A DNA stretch of 64,000 bases from Azospira inquinata. GTDB taxonomy: Bacteria; Pseudomonadota; Gammaproteobacteria; Burkholderiales; Rhodocyclaceae. Location of the stretch: NCBI RefSeq assembly GCF_018905915.1, contig NZ_CP064782.1, positions 806,001 through 870,000 of the forward strand, read 5' to 3'. The notes below the pieces were generated by a model that searched no databases, had not been told where the DNA came from, and was given only the letters and a program-made list of their open reading frames with translations. A program made the position numbers and the translations under genes. Of this stretch, positions 1 to 9,733 are shown piece by piece; position 1 is the first letter of the stretch; every line of letters starts with the position of its first letter.

Positions 1-802
1 CCTGGCCGAAGTAATTGAGTACCAGGGCGGGCAGCACGAAGGTGAACCAGGCCAGCTGGATGGGACGACGGCCAAAGTGGCCCATGTCCGCATAGAGGGC
101 TTCCGCCCCGGTCACCGCCAGCACCACGTTGCCCATGGCCACCAGGGCCATGGCCTGGTTGGCCAGGAGAAATTTCACCCCATAGAGCGGATTCAGGGCC
201 AGGAGCACATGGGGATTGTGGAGAATGGCCCCGATGCCCAGGAGGGCCAGACAGGAAAACCAGAGCACCATGACCGGCCCGAAGAGGGCCCCCACGGTGG
301 CCGTGCCCCGCTTTTGCACGGCAAAGAGGGCGAAGAGCACCAGCAGGGTAATGGGAATGACGAAGTGGTCCAGGCCGGGGGAGGCAATTTCCAGCCCCTC
401 CACGGCGGAAAGCACGGACATGGCGGGAGTCACCATGCCGTCCCCGTAGAACATGGCTGCCCCCAAGATGCCGATGATCACCACCGCCTTCTGACGGCGC
501 CGGTTACCCGCCGCATCGTGCAGGGCCAGGGCGATGAGGGCCATGATGCCCCCTTCCCCCCGGTTATCCGCCCGCATAATGAAAGCCACGTATTTCAGGG
601 ACACCACCACAATCAGGGCCCAGAAAAACAGGGACAGACTGCCCAGAACATTGGCCTCGTTCAGGGGAATGGGATGATTCCCGGCGAACACTTCCTTCAT
701 GGCGTACAGGGGACTGGTCCCGATGTCGCCATAGACCACGCCCAGAGCCGCCAGGGCCAGGGCCGCCAGGCGGGAATGGGAAGAAGCAGAAGAACCGTGC
801 AT
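1..802 (-). CDS. kup: Kup family low-affinity potassium transporter (3' end cut by window)
   Basis: This inner-membrane K+ uptake protein is open from an ATG at 802 to the left edge, giving about 267 N-terminal residues of a family usually 620-630 long. The Kup signature GDIGTSPLYA sits near residue 26. It is followed by MRADNRGEGG and MFYGDGMVTPA, both typical of Kup, and by several hydrophobic segments. A GGAG ribosome site lies about ten bases before the ATG. Family members are K+/H+ symporters. Its stop codon and downstream context lie outside the window. The call is secure. Confidence 0.95.
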   Translation of the reverse strand, partial: MHGSSASSHSRLAALALAALGVVYGDIGTSPLYAMKEVFAGNHPIPLNEANVLGSLSLFFWALIVVVSLKYVAFIMRADNRGEGGIMALIALALHDAAGNRRRQKAVVIIGILGAAMFYGDGMVTPAMSVLSAVEGLEIASPGLDHFVIPITLLVLFALFAVQKRGTATVGALFGPVMVLWFSCLALLGIGAILHNPHVLLALNPLYGVKFLLANQAMALVAMGNVVLAVTGAEALYADMGHFGRRPIQLAWFTFVLPALVLNYFGQ

Positions 803-839
803 GACTACTCCGACAAAAAAGACCGCCCGACCCCGGATA

Positions 840-1217
840 TCACTCCGGCACCGGTCCGGCCATGCGTTGCTTGAGCTGTTCCCAATAGACCGACTCCAGG
901 CTGAGATTAACCGCCTCCCCGCGCAACAGGGAAAGCCGGGTCATCAACAGACAGAGCCGCTTCCAGGCCCGGTCCCGCTCGCCTTCGTCGAGCAGTTCCA
1001 GCTGGCTGCGCAATTCCGCCACCTCCCGCCGTAATCCCACTTCCGGCGGCACAAAGCCCGCATTTTTGAGAATGCGATTGGCCATGCGCTGTTCCTCCGG
1101 CACCAGGGGATCCTCCGTCAAATCCAGGGGCTCACCGCTGCCCGGCAGATCGGATAACTCGCCCCGCTCCAGGGCTTCCTGGATGCGTTGCTCGGCCAGG
1201 GTGACAAAGGTGAACAT
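840..1217 (-). CDS. DUF1992 (DnaJ-homologue C28-like) small protein
   Basis: This 125-residue soluble protein has the DUF1992 pattern: an N-terminal AEQRIQEALERGELSDLPG segment, then PLDLTEDPLVPEEQRMANRIL. This is the domain found in DnaJC28-like proteins and in small stand-alone bacterial proteins of about this length. Its function is not established. I chose the ATG at 1217 because a GGGAGG ribosome site lies seven bases upstream; a longer reading from 1235 would place that site inside the gene. It is transcribed toward kup with a 37-bp gap and may be cotranscribed with it. Confidence 0.85.
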   Translation of the reverse strand: MFTFVTLAEQRIQEALERGELSDLPGSGEPLDLTEDPLVPEEQRMANRILKNAGFVPPEVGLRREVAELRSQLELLDEGERDRAWKRLCLLMTRLSLLRGEAVNLSLESVYWEQLKQRMAGPVPE

Positions 1218-1480
1218 GGACACCTCCCTCCCCACTAAACAATCTGGGTGAGAACGGTAAAAACGGGGTGTGGGCCTAGAACCGGAAAGGGTTCTGGGAA
1301 AAGGCGGAAAAGCGGGACGGCAGGTACATGGAAACCCCCAAAAACAGTTTTTTTCTAATATAAATTTTTCGCCATTCTACCCGCCCCCGGGCTTTGGGAA
1401 AAACCGGCGCCCCGCCGCCCCTTTTCCCTGGCGGATCAAGGCTATGCCAAATGCTTTAAGGGCCCTAATGGAGATGATTA
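1218..1480. other. Intergenic stretch, no gene seen
   Basis: This is the left part of a 310-bp gap between the DUF1992 gene and the TPR gene, both on the minus strand. An open frame on the plus strand here has no ribosome site and a composition unlike a real protein, so I do not call it. The gap probably holds the promoter of the DUF1992 gene. Confidence 0.5.
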
Positions 1481-1519
1481 AAAGCGAAAGCTTAGGGGAA
1501 ACTCTTAAGCTTTCGCTTT
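1481..1519 (-). terminator. Hairpin terminator after the TPR gene
   Basis: A perfect 14-bp stem (1481-1494 with 1506-1519) closes an 11-base loop eight bases beyond the stop codon of the minus-strand TPR gene. It ends in a short T-rich tail on that strand. It would also be readable from the other strand. Confidence 0.7.
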
Positions 1520-1527
1520 AATCTGCC

Positions 1528-2970
1528 TCAAGCCTGATCCTGACCGTGCTCCGAGCTTCCCAGAGCCAGCCGGGCGGCCAAGGCACCCTTGACCGCGGCC
1601 ACCACGGAGGCCCAATCGTCCGTTGTTTCCTGACGGAAAAGGCGCAGGGACGGATACCAGGGACTATCCTCCCGGCCCTGCAACCAGCGCCAATCGGGCT
1701 TGAAGCGGGACAACAAAAGCCAGGCGGGCAGCCCCAAGGCGCCGGCCAGATGCACCGCCGCCGTATCCACGGAAATAAGCAAATCCAGCTGCTCTAGCAC
1801 CGCCGCCGTATCGGCGAAATCCCGTAATTCCGGCCCTACGTCCAGCAGGGGCAGGTCCGTGGGCAAGGTCACCCCCGGCCCGGGGGGCACCAGGCAGATC
1901 AGGCGCAGGCCGGGCAGGGACCAGAGGGGCGCCAGCCCATGGAGATCGGGCAGGGAGCGGTGCCGGTCATTTTCAAAGCGGCTATTGCCCCGCCACACCA
2001 GGCCCAGGCGAAAACCATCGGCGGGCAAGCGACAACGCCAGTATTCCCGCCGTTCCGGAGAAACGGACAGATAGGGGACGGTAGCGGGCAAATCCGCCAA
2101 AGTGGTATGAAAAAGAGCCGGCAGACTAAGGGGCAGGACGCAGAAATCGTGGGGAGCCAGCGCCAGGTCCGGGGACCAGGCCACCACCTGGTCAGGCCCG
2201 GACAGGGTCTGAAATAGGGGCAACAGGGGCGCCCGGCACACCAGGGTCAGGCGGCTCACCCCCCGGGCTTTGAGCAGGGGCACATAACGGCAGAACTGGA
2301 TTTCATCCCCCAAGCCCTGTTCAAACCACACCACCAGGGAACGTCCCGCCAGGGGCTCCCCCCGCCATTGGGGAAAAGGTAGATCGGGCACATGGATGCC
2401 CAGACGGTTTTCCGGCGCCAGCCGGGCTTCCAGCAGGGGCCAGGCCTCGGCCCAACGCCCCTGACGCAACAGCAGATAGCTGTAATTGAAGCGGGCCTGG
2501 GCATGGTCCGGATTAAGAGCCAGGGCCTGGCGAAAGCAGGTCTCCGCGGCCTGATCTCGATTCAGGCAGGCTAGCAGCACCCCCAGATTGGAATGGGCTG
2601 GCCCCAGGCTGGGGTCCAGGGCCAGGGCCTGCCGGTATTCCGCCTCAGCCTCGGGGAAACGCTCCAGGTCTGCCAGGAGACGGCCAAAACTGTTGTGGAT
2701 GGCCGCTATCCCGGGCAACAGGGTCAGGGCATTGCGGAAGCTGATTTCCGCCGCCCTGTGCCGCCCCACCTCCCCCAGAACAATGCCCAGATTGGCCCAG
2801 GCTTCCCCCAGACCGGGGTTGGCCTGCAAGGCCCCCAGGAAATGGTCGGCGGCCTCCGCTGGATTCCCCTCGGCAAGCAGGGCGCAGCCCCGATGAAAGG
2901 CCTCGGCCCCAGGCACCGCCGCCGTTTCCATATCCGTTCCCGTTTGGGACCCCAATGTTTCCCCATCCAT
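1528..2970 (-). CDS. TPR protein with C-terminal glycosyltransferase-like domain
   Basis: This 480-residue protein has about four or five tetratricopeptide repeats in the first 190 residues (for example AWANLGIVLGEVGRHRAAE and AHSNLGVLLACLNRDQAAE). They are followed by a domain resembling the heptosyltransferase/GT-B fold, with GLVWRGNSRFENDRHRSL and, nearer the end, LDLLISVDTAAVHLAGALG. Proteins of this layout are annotated as TPR glycosyltransferase-like. The substrate is unknown, and the domain may only bind. I start at the ATG at 2970, which has GGAGGGGGAG directly upstream; an in-frame GTG at 2988 overlaps that site. A terminator separates it from ssb, so it is probably its own unit. Confidence 0.75.
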   Translation of the reverse strand: MDGETLGSQTGTDMETAAVPGAEAFHRGCALLAEGNPAEAADHFLGALQANPGLGEAWANLGIVLGEVGRHRAAEISFRNALTLLPGIAAIHNSFGRLLADLERFPEAEAEYRQALALDPSLGPAHSNLGVLLACLNRDQAAETCFRQALALNPDHAQARFNYSYLLLRQGRWAEAWPLLEARLAPENRLGIHVPDLPFPQWRGEPLAGRSLVVWFEQGLGDEIQFCRYVPLLKARGVSRLTLVCRAPLLPLFQTLSGPDQVVAWSPDLALAPHDFCVLPLSLPALFHTTLADLPATVPYLSVSPERREYWRCRLPADGFRLGLVWRGNSRFENDRHRSLPDLHGLAPLWSLPGLRLICLVPPGPGVTLPTDLPLLDVGPELRDFADTAAVLEQLDLLISVDTAAVHLAGALGLPAWLLLSRFKPDWRWLQGREDSPWYPSLRLFRQETTDDWASVVAAVKGALAARLALGSSEHGQDQA

Positions 2971-2987
2971 GGTCCGCTCCCCCTCCA

Positions 2988-3027
2988 CAAAAAAACAGGC
3001 CCGGAGCGCTAGGGCGGTCCGGGCCTG
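2988..3027 (-). terminator. Rho-independent terminator of ssb
   Basis: A perfect 10-bp GC-rich stem (2996-3005 with 3018-3027) is followed on the minus strand by a run of T residues (A residues at 2989-2995 on the plus strand). It lies 26 bp beyond the ssb stop and within the leader of the TPR gene. Confidence 0.85.
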
Positions 3028-3052
3028 CTATTAAACGGCAAAGGCTGCCGAA

Positions 3053-3523
3053 TTAAAACGGAATGTCGTCATCCATGTCGTCGAAAGACGGGGCCTTTTT
3101 CTTGGCCGGGGCGGGAGCGGCGGAGCGCTCATAGTCCCCACCGGCGCTACCGCCACCGTAGGAATCCCCAGCGGGGGCGCCGCTGCCTTCCCGGCGGCCC
3201 AGCATCTGCATTTCCGTGGCTTCGATTTCCGTGGTGTAACGCTCCTGGCCTTCCTTATCCTGCCATTTGCGGGTGCGGATGCGGCCTTCGATATAGACGG
3301 AAGAGCCCTTTTTCAGGTACTGGCCGACGATTTCCGCCAGCTTGCGGTAGAACACCACCCGGTGCCATTCGGTCACTTCCCGGCGTTCACCGCTAGATTT
3401 GTCTTTCCAGCTTTCGGTGGTGGCCAGACGGACATTGGCCACCGCATCCCCATTAGTCATGTATCGGGTTTCCGGATCGGCGCCCAGGTTGCCGACCAGG
3501 ATTACTTTATTCACAGAAGCCAT
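3053..3523 (-). CDS. ssb: Single-stranded DNA-binding protein
   Basis: This 156-residue protein coats single-stranded DNA in replication, repair and recombination. The OB-fold occupies about residues 1-110, with [18 protein letters not shown] at the N-terminus and [17 protein letters not shown] in the middle. A flexible Gly/Ala/Pro-rich linker leads to the acidic partner-docking tip DDDIPF. All hallmarks of bacterial SSB are present at normal length. It lies 33 bp downstream of the MFS gene on the same strand, and the divergent uvrA gene is next to that. This arrangement is common in betaproteobacteria. Confidence 0.97.
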   Translation of the reverse strand: MASVNKVILVGNLGADPETRYMTNGDAVANVRLATTESWKDKSSGERREVTEWHRVVFYRKLAEIVGQYLKKGSSVYIEGRIRTRKWQDKEGQERYTTEIEATEMQMLGRREGSGAPAGDSYGGGSAGGDYERSAAPAPAKKKAPSFDDMDDDIPF

Positions 3524-3556
3524 GCAGCCCCCCTTGAAAGTGTTGGTTTAAAAGAA

Positions 3557-4774
3557 TTATTGCGCCTGCTGCTGGGAGCGGGGCGGCGGGACCACCATGG
3601 ACAGGCTGAACACCAGCCAGGCCAGCCCCAAGACGGTGGTACATCCCCAGACCGCCCCGTTGCCCAGGCGATGGGCCAGGGTGCCCCCCACAGCCCCGCC
3701 GAGGAACAGGCCGATGGACTGGGTGGTGTTATAGATGCCCAGGGCCGCCCCCTTGGCTTCGGGGGGTGCGATCCGGGAAATCAGGGACGGCTGGGTGGCT
3801 TCCAGAATGTTGAAGGCCACAAAAAACAGGGTCAACCAGATGGCCAGGGGCCAGAGGCCACTGCCGAAGAAGAAAAAGCCCAGTTGCACTACTACCAGCA
3901 GGGCCACGGCGGCGTTGAACACCAGCTTCATCTTGCCGTACTTTTCCGCTGCGATCACGGCGGGCACCATGCCCACAAAGGAAATCAGCACGGCGGGCAG
4001 GTAGATTTTCCAGTGTTCCCCCACGGCCAGCCCACCGCTTTGCACCAGAGCGGAGGGAATGAGCACCCACATGGCGGTTTGCATGACGTGGAGGGCGAAA
4101 ACGCCGAAATTGAGGCGCCCCAGACGACCGTCCTTCAACACCCGGCCAAAGCTGGCGTCCCCTTCCGCCTTCACCGCGGGGGGCGCGTCTGGCACCACCT
4201 TGAGCACTACCCCGATGGCCAGCACGGAAAGGGCCCCGGTAATGAGGAAAATACCCGGCATACCGATAAGGCCATACAGCACGGGAGCCGCCACCATGGA
4301 AAAGGCGAACACCAGGGCGATGGAACCGCCGATCATGGCCATGACCTTGGTGCGATGCTGTTCCCGGGTCAGGTCCGCGGCCAGGGCCGTGACGGCGGCG
4401 GAAATGGCACCGGCGCCCTGAATCACCCGGCCCACCAGGATCATGGGCAGATCCTGGGCCACAGCGGCCACAAAACTGCCAATAGCAAACAGCACCAGGC
4501 CGAAGACGATCACCGGCTTACGCCCGAAGCGGTCGGAGGCCAGGCCGTAGGGAATCTGGAAGAGGGCCTGGGTCAGGCCGTAGGCCCCGATGGTCAGGCC
4601 CACCATGGCCAGGTTGCTGCCGCTGGGCAGGGAATGGGCGTACACCGCAAAAACCGGAAGAATCAGGAAGAGGCCCAGCATGCGCAGGGCGAAAATACCG
4701 GCCAGGCTGACCCCGGCTTTCTTTTCCTGGGCATTCAAGCCGTCAGCGACGGCAGGGGAAACGGAAGACGACAT
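3557..4774 (-). CDS. MFS transporter
   Basis: This inner-membrane protein of about 405 residues has around twelve hydrophobic segments. The MFS loop motif between helices 2 and 3 reads [16 protein letters not shown]. After residue about 20 the sequence runs [21 protein letters not shown], the usual first helix of drug-exporter-like MFS members. The substrate cannot be told from sequence. The frame stays open upstream to 5209, but that extension is Arg/Pro-rich and not transporter-like, so I start at the ATG at 4774. No strong ribosome site is seen there. It is probably cotranscribed with ssb. Confidence 0.85.
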   Translation of the reverse strand: MSSSVSPAVADGLNAQEKKAGVSLAGIFALRMLGLFLILPVFAVYAHSLPSGSNLAMVGLTIGAYGLTQALFQIPYGLASDRFGRKPVIVFGLVLFAIGSFVAAVAQDLPMILVGRVIQGAGAISAAVTALAADLTREQHRTKVMAMIGGSIALVFAFSMVAAPVLYGLIGMPGIFLITGALSVLAIGVVLKVVPDAPPAVKAEGDASFGRVLKDGRLGRLNFGVFALHVMQTAMWVLIPSALVQSGGLAVGEHWKIYLPAVLISFVGMVPAVIAAEKYGKMKLVFNAAVALLVVVQLGFFFFGSGLWPLAIWLTLFFVAFNILEATQPSLISRIAPPEAKGAALGIYNTTQSIGLFLGGAVGGTLAHRLGNGAVWGCTTVLGLAWLVFSLSMVVPPPRSQQQAQ

Positions 4775-5078
4775 GGGAGTGGTAAGGGAGATAAACCCAA
4801 AGAGACCGGTTTTCCGGCGGGAAGTTGCGTATCTTATCAGGTTTGCCCTGACCCCAGTCTGCCCGCCCAGCCCACCGAGGGGGGCGAAAAAAGCGGGGCG
4901 TGGCCGCCGCCCGGCCCGGATGGCGGTAGAATTCCCCCCGCCGTATGACCACCGCCCCACCCGCCCCGGCCCATTCCTCCGCCCAGCTTTATCCTTGGTA
5001 ATGGCCGTCCGAATTCCGTATATTTCAAGGTTTGGCCTCGGGCCCCTGGCCCCGCCCTCACCCCACAGCTGAAAATCC
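4775..5078. other. Divergent intergenic region between the MFS gene and uvrA
   Basis: About 304 bp must hold the promoters of uvrA and of the MFS-ssb unit. I looked for a LexA-type CTGT-N8-ACAG box and found none. A TAGAAT hexamer near 4927 could be a plus-strand -10 element, but no convincing -35 goes with it. Confidence 0.4.
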
Positions 5079-7898
5079 ATGGACGAAATCAAGATCCGCG
5101 GTGCGCGGACGCACAATCTCAAAAACATCAGCCTGGACCTGCCCCGGGACAAACTTATCGTCATCACCGGCCTTTCGGGCTCGGGCAAATCCTCCCTGGC
5201 CTTCGACACCCTCTATGCGGAAGGCCAGCGCCGTTATGTGGAGTCCCTTTCCGCCTACGCCCGCCAGTTTCTCCAGCTCATGGAAAAACCGGATGTGGAT
5301 TTGATCGAGGGTCTGTCCCCCGCCATTTCCATCGAGCAGAAGGCCACCAGCCACAACCCCCGGTCCACCGTGGGCACGGTGACGGAAATCCACGATTACC
5401 TGCGTCTCCTCTTCGCCCGGGCCGGCACCCCCTATTGCCCGGAGCACGGGGAGCCCCTGGAGGCCCAGACCGTCTCCCAGATGGTGGATGCGGCCCTGGC
5501 CCTGCCGGAGGAAACCAAGCTAATGATCCTGGCCCCCGTGGTGGCCAACCGGAAAGGGGAACAGCTGGACCTGTTCGCCGACCTTCGGGCCCAGGGCTTC
5601 GTACGCCTGCGGGTGGACGGCAAAATTTACGAAATCGACGCCCTGCCCAAGCTCACCAAAAGCCAGAAGCACAACATTGACGTGGTGGTGGACCGGCTCA
5701 AGGTACGGGAAGACATGCGCCAGCGCCTGGCGGAAAGCTTCGAAACCGCCCTGCGCCACGCGGACGGCCGGGCCATCGCCCTGGAAATGGATTCGGGCAC
5801 GGAACATCTGTTTTCCGCCAAATTCGCCTGCCCCATCTGCTCCTACGCCTTGCAGGAACTAGAGCCCCGGCTCTTTTCCTTCAACAATCCCATGGGCGCC
5901 TGCCCCAAGTGCGACGGCCTGGGGGTCATCCAGTTCTTCGACCCCAAGCTGGTGGTAGCCCATCCGGACCTGTCCCTGGCGGCGGGAGCCATCCGGGGCT
6001 GGGACCGGCGCAACCAGTTCTACTTCCAGATGCTGGGTTCCCTGGCGGACCACTACAGTTTCGACGTGGACACCCCCTTCAAACAGCTCCCCGACGCCAT
6101 TCGGGAACTGGTGCTGTTCGGCTCGGGCAAGGAGGAAATTCCCTTCCGCTATATGAATGAGCGGGGCCGGGTGGTCATCAAGGAACACCCCTTTGAAGGC
6201 ATCATTCCCAACCTGGAACGGCGCTACAAGGAAACGGATTCCATGGTGGTGCGGGAAGAGCTGGCCAAGCTCATCAACAACCGCACCTGCCCCCATTGCG
6301 AAGGCAGCCGCCTGCGCCTGGAAGCCCGCAATGTGCGGGTGGGCAGCAAGACCCTGCACCAGATCAGCCACCTGCCTCTGGCCGAAGCCCGGGAATATTT
6401 CCAGCACCTGGAACTCCATGGGCACAAGGCTCAGGTGGCGGAAAAAATCCTCAAGGAAATCGTCGCCCGGCTCCAGTTCCTCATCAACGTGGGCCTGGAT
6501 TACCTGTCCCTGGACCGGTCGGCAGAAACCCTGTCCGGGGGTGAAGCCCAGCGTATTCGCCTGGCTAGCCAGATCGGTTCCGGCCTCACCGGGGTCATGT
6601 ATGTGCTGGACGAGCCCTCCATCGGCCTGCACCAGCGGGATAACGACCGGCTCCTGAAAACCCTGGCCCAGCTGCGAGACATCGGCAATACGGTGATTGT
6701 GGTGGAACACGACGAGGACGCCATCCGGGCCGCGGATTACGTGGTGGATATCGGCCCGGGGGCCGGGGTCCATGGGGGCTACGTCACCGCCGAAGGCACT
6801 CCGGAACAGGTGGCCGCCAATCCCCAATCCCTCACCGGCGCCTACCTGTCTGGGCAAAAGAAAATCGCCGTACCGGCCCAGCGCCGCCCGGCGGACCCGG
6901 AACGCCAGCTGCGCATCATCGGCGCCAAGGGCAACAACCTGAAAAACGTCACCCTGGAAGTGCCGGTGGGCCTGTTCACCTGCATCACCGGGGTGTCCGG
7001 CTCGGGCAAATCCACCCTGATTAACGACACCCTGTACGCCGTGGCCGCCCGCCACCTCTACAACGCCTCCACCGAACCGGCGGAATACGAGGAAATCCAG
7101 GGGCTGGACCACTTCGACAAGGTCATCAACGTGGATCAGAGCCCCATCGGCCGCACCCCCCGCTCCAACCCGGCCACCTACACCGGGGTCCTCACCCCCA
7201 TTCGGGAGCTGTTCGCCGGGGTGCCCGAATCCCGCTCCCGGGGCTACGGTCCGGGCCGCTTTTCCTTCAACGTCAAGGGCGGTCGCTGCGAAGCCTGCCA
7301 GGGGGACGGGGTGCTCAAGGTGGAAATGCACTTCCTGCCCGACATTTACGTACCCTGCGACGTCTGCCACGGCCATCGGTACAACCGGGAAACCCTGGAA
7401 ATTCTCTACAAGGGCAAAAACATCCACGACATCCTGGGCATGACCGTGGAACAGGCCCGGGAATTTTTCGACGCCGTACCCAGCATTGCCCGCAAGCTCC
7501 AAACCCTGGTGGATGTGGGTCTCTCCTACGTCACCCTGGGGCAAAGCGCCACCACCCTCTCCGGCGGCGAAGCCCAACGAGTCAAGCTGGCCCTGGAACT
7601 CTCCAAACGGGACACGGGCCGCACCCTCTACATCCTGGACGAACCCACCACCGGCCTCCATTTCCAGGATATCGCCATGCTCCTCAAGGTGCTGCAACGC
7701 CTGGCGGATAACGGCAATACGGTGGTGGTCATCGAGCACAACCTGGACGTGATCAAAACCGCCGACTGGCTGGTGGATCTGGGGCCGGAAGGGGGGGACG
7801 GGGGCGGCCGCATCATCGCCACCGGCACCCCGGAAGCCATCGCCGCCACCCCGGACAGCCACACGGGACGCTTTTTAAAGCCCCTGCTGGCCCGCTAG
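5079..7898 (+). CDS. uvrA: Excinuclease ABC subunit A
   Basis: This 939-residue ATPase detects bulky DNA lesions in nucleotide excision repair and loads UvrB. It has two ABC ATPase halves. Walker A motifs are at about residue 31 (GLSGSGKSS) and 638 (GVSGSGKST), and ABC signatures [12 protein letters not shown] and [12 protein letters not shown] follow. Cysteine pairs CPIC/CPKC near residues 250-280 and CEAC/CDVC near 735-765 form the zinc modules. The length is normal. The ATG at 5079 has no clear Shine-Dalgarno sequence. A GC-rich hairpin follows the stop codon. Confidence 0.98.
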   Translation: MDEIKIRGARTHNLKNISLDLPRDKLIVITGLSGSGKSSLAFDTLYAEGQRRYVESLSAYARQFLQLMEKPDVDLIEGLSPAISIEQKATSHNPRSTVGTVTEIHDYLRLLFARAGTPYCPEHGEPLEAQTVSQMVDAALALPEETKLMILAPVVANRKGEQLDLFADLRAQGFVRLRVDGKIYEIDALPKLTKSQKHNIDVVVDRLKVREDMRQRLAESFETALRHADGRAIALEMDSGTEHLFSAKFACPICSYALQELEPRLFSFNNPMGACPKCDGLGVIQFFDPKLVVAHPDLSLAAGAIRGWDRRNQFYFQMLGSLADHYSFDVDTPFKQLPDAIRELVLFGSGKEEIPFRYMNERGRVVIKEHPFEGIIPNLERRYKETDSMVVREELAKLINNRTCPHCEGSRLRLEARNVRVGSKTLHQISHLPLAEAREYFQHLELHGHKAQVAEKILKEIVARLQFLINVGLDYLSLDRSAETLSGGEAQRIRLASQIGSGLTGVMYVLDEPSIGLHQRDNDRLLKTLAQLRDIGNTVIVVEHDEDAIRAADYVVDIGPGAGVHGGYVTAEGTPEQVAANPQSLTGAYLSGQKKIAVPAQRRPADPERQLRIIGAKGNNLKNVTLEVPVGLFTCITGVSGSGKSTLINDTLYAVAARHLYNASTEPAEYEEIQGLDHFDKVINVDQSPIGRTPRSNPATYTGVLTPIRELFAGVPESRSRGYGPGRFSFNVKGGRCEACQGDGVLKVEMHFLPDIYVPCDVCHGHRYNRETLEILYKGKNIHDILGMTVEQAREFFDAVPSIARKLQTLVDVGLSYVTLGQSATTLSGGEAQRVKLALELSKRDTGRTLYILDEPTTGLHFQDIAMLLKVLQRLADNGNTVVVIEHNLDVIKTADWLVDLGPEGGDGGGRIIATGTPEAIAATPDSHTGRFLKPLLAR

Positions 7899-7905
7899 GC
7901 CCAAA

Positions 7906-7933
7906 GGGCCAGGTCCGCTCCAGGACCTGGCCC
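7906..7933 (+). terminator. Hairpin after uvrA
   Basis: A perfect 11-bp GC-rich stem (7906-7916 with 7923-7933) and a six-base loop begin eight bases beyond the uvrA stop. There is no T run after it, so its role as a terminator is plausible rather than certain. Confidence 0.5.
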
Positions 7934-8076
7934 CCACCCGGCCGTCTATTTACCGAAGTGGGCATACCGCTGCTCCCCCGGAAAAAACGTGGAATATTGC
8001 CGCGAAAATTCCCCCCGTCCCTTCCATACTCATCACTAGGCCATTCGTCATAGACAAATTACCAAGAGGTGAGGCC

Positions 8077-8310
8077 ATGAAAGCCACCCGCCATCGCCAG
8101 GTCCAGGACCGGCGCCAAACAGAAAGCGGCCCCCCTGCGGGCTGGAAAGACCGGCGCAGCGGCGTAGAACGCCGCCTGCCCCAGGTCATCGAAAACGAGG
8201 TCAGCCTGGCCGAATTTTTCGCCGCCTATCAGCAGACCCAAACCGTCCTGCGGGAATCGGCGGAAGACACCGTCCCCCTTCCGATTCCACCCCTTACCAA
8301 GATAGTTTGA
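8077..8310 (+). CDS. Small uncharacterised protein with an Arg-rich DRRSGVERR motif
   Basis: This 77-residue hydrophilic protein has no signal peptide or membrane segment. A GAGGTGA ribosome site sits a few bases before the ATG. The N-terminal half is strongly basic, with paired DRR and ERR motifs at about residues 11 and 25-33. The C-terminal half is acidic and helical (ENEVSLAEFFAAYQQTQ). I do not recognise a family. The ribosome site and two-part composition favour a real gene, standing alone between the uvrA hairpin and tRNA-Ala. Confidence 0.6.
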   Translation: MKATRHRQVQDRRQTESGPPAGWKDRRSGVERRLPQVIENEVSLAEFFAAYQQTQTVLRESAEDTVPLPIPPLTKIV

Positions 8311-8419
8311 GGGAGGGATAGGCACGGGGAACGGTGTGATTTTCGGCCTTGCCCCCCATCCCTGGGCCACGAAACCTAGCCCCATTCCCGGGCGCCAGCC
8401 TTTTATCCCGGTAAACGAA

Positions 8420-8451
8420 AAAAGCCAATGAATCTGCATTCATTGGCTTTT
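8420..8451 (-). terminator. Terminator of tRNA-Ala
   Basis: A 13-bp stem (8420-8432 with 8439-8451) with a six-base loop begins 10 bp beyond the CCA end of the minus-strand tRNA. On that strand it ends in six T residues. Confidence 0.85.
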
Positions 8452-8461
8452 CCAAATCTTT

Positions 8462-8537
<76 letters not shown>

Positions 8538-8734
8538 ACACCGAGGAGGCGGATTATAGCAACTCCGCCGCTCTTGTCAAAAAACCACCCGGCTCTTGGG
8601 GGGTTCGGGAGGCCTGGAGAGAATCCGGGGCCCGGGCAATACGCGGGAAGGGAAGAAAGCACCGGAAAGCTATCCGGAAGGATTCTCCAGCCTAAGCCAA
8701 CAGCCCTGCCCCCTACAACCTCGCCAGACAGGGC

Positions 8735-9730
8735 CTAGCGACCTTGCCCGGCCCCGAAGGCGGCGCGGCGCAGGCGGTCGGCCACGGCGGTCCAGTCCGG
8801 GCCGGTGGGGATGGCTTCCACCACGATTTCCTCCGCGCCGGATTCATCCGCCGCCCGCAGGGCGCCGTACAAATCCCGGGCGTAACCTTCCGGGGTGATG
8901 GGCAGCATGCGCCAGAAATGGGGCATCCCGGCCTGGGGCGGATGGCTGTGGGCCAGTACGGCGCAGCGGCCGCCGCGATGGCGCACCACGTTGAGGTAAT
9001 CCAGCAGCCGCTCCGGGGCCAGGATGCGCAGAGCGGTGCGGGGCGCATAGTGCCCCGGCAGGGTGCCGGAGGCCCGGGGAGAGGCGGCGTCGGGACGCTG
9101 GGGCAGGACGCCGATCACGGCGGCAATCTGTTCCGGGGTGATGTGGCCCGGGCGCAGCAGATGGGGCTCGCCCCGGGAAAGGTCGATGATGGTGGATTCA
9201 ATCCCCACCCGACAGGGGCCCCCATCCAGCACCATGGCCACCCGATCCCCCAGTTCGCTGACAACGTGGGCGGCTTCCGTGGGGCTGATGCGGCCAAAGC
9301 GGTTCGCGGAAGGGGCGGCTACCCCGCCGCTCCCCCCGGCGGCGGCAAAGGCCCGAAGCAGGGCCTGGGTCACCGGATGGGCGGGAATGCGGATACCCAC
9401 CGTGTCCTGGCCGCCGGTCACTGCATCGGGCACTCGGGGCGTCTTTTTCAGAATCAGGGTCAGGGGGCCGGGCCAGAAGGCTTCCGCCAGCTCCCAGGCT
9501 TCCCCGGGAATGTCCATGGCCCAGTCTTCTAGGTAGGAAGCATCGGCCAGATGGACGATCAGGGGATGGTTGGCCGGGCGGCCTTTGGCGGCGAAGATAT
9601 TGGCCACCGCCTCCGGATTAGCCGCATCCGCCGCCAATCCGTAGACGGTCTCCGTGGGAATGCCGATCAGGGCGCCCGCCTGGAGCAGGGCCACCGCCCG
9701 GTCAATATCCGCCTGGCTGACCGTGTTCAT
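8735..9730 (-). CDS. tsaC: L-threonylcarbamoyladenylate synthase (Sua5/YrdC type)
   Basis: This 331-residue enzyme makes threonylcarbamoyl-AMP for the t6A37 modification of ANN-reading tRNAs. The YrdC domain covers about residues 10-200 and shows GIPTETVYGLAADA, FAAKGRPANHPLIVHL and the conserved APSANRFGRISPT segment. The extra roughly 120 C-terminal residues correspond to the Sua5 domain, so this is the long form. The ATG follows the purK stop by three bases, with its GGGGAG ribosome site inside the purK end, so it is translated in the same operon. Confidence 0.93.
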   Translation of the reverse strand: MNTVSQADIDRAVALLQAGALIGIPTETVYGLAADAANPEAVANIFAAKGRPANHPLIVHLADASYLEDWAMDIPGEAWELAEAFWPGPLTLILKKTPRVPDAVTGGQDTVGIRIPAHPVTQALLRAFAAAGGSGGVAAPSANRFGRISPTEAAHVVSELGDRVAMVLDGGPCRVGIESTIIDLSRGEPHLLRPGHITPEQIAAVIGVLPQRPDAASPRASGTLPGHYAPRTALRILAPERLLDYLNVVRHRGGRCAVLAHSHPPQAGMPHFWRMLPITPEGYARDLYGALRAADESGAEEIVVEAIPTGPDWTAVADRLRRAAFGAGQGR

Positions 9731-9733
9731 GGT

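Noticed and set aside
1270..1521. A small plus-strand open frame across the 1.2-1.5 kb gap
   Set aside because: It has no ribosome site, its end lies inside a terminator hairpin, and its composition is not protein-like.
3362..4948. An open frame of about 528 codons on the plus strand
   Set aside because: It is antisense to ssb and the MFS gene and very rich in His, Gly and Gln, with no domain.
4775..5078. A LexA (SOS) box before uvrA
   Set aside because: No CTGT-N8-ACAG or close variant is present in the divergent region.
5859..7862. An open frame of about 667 codons on the minus strand
   Set aside because: It is antisense to uvrA and is an artefact of high GC in the third codon position.
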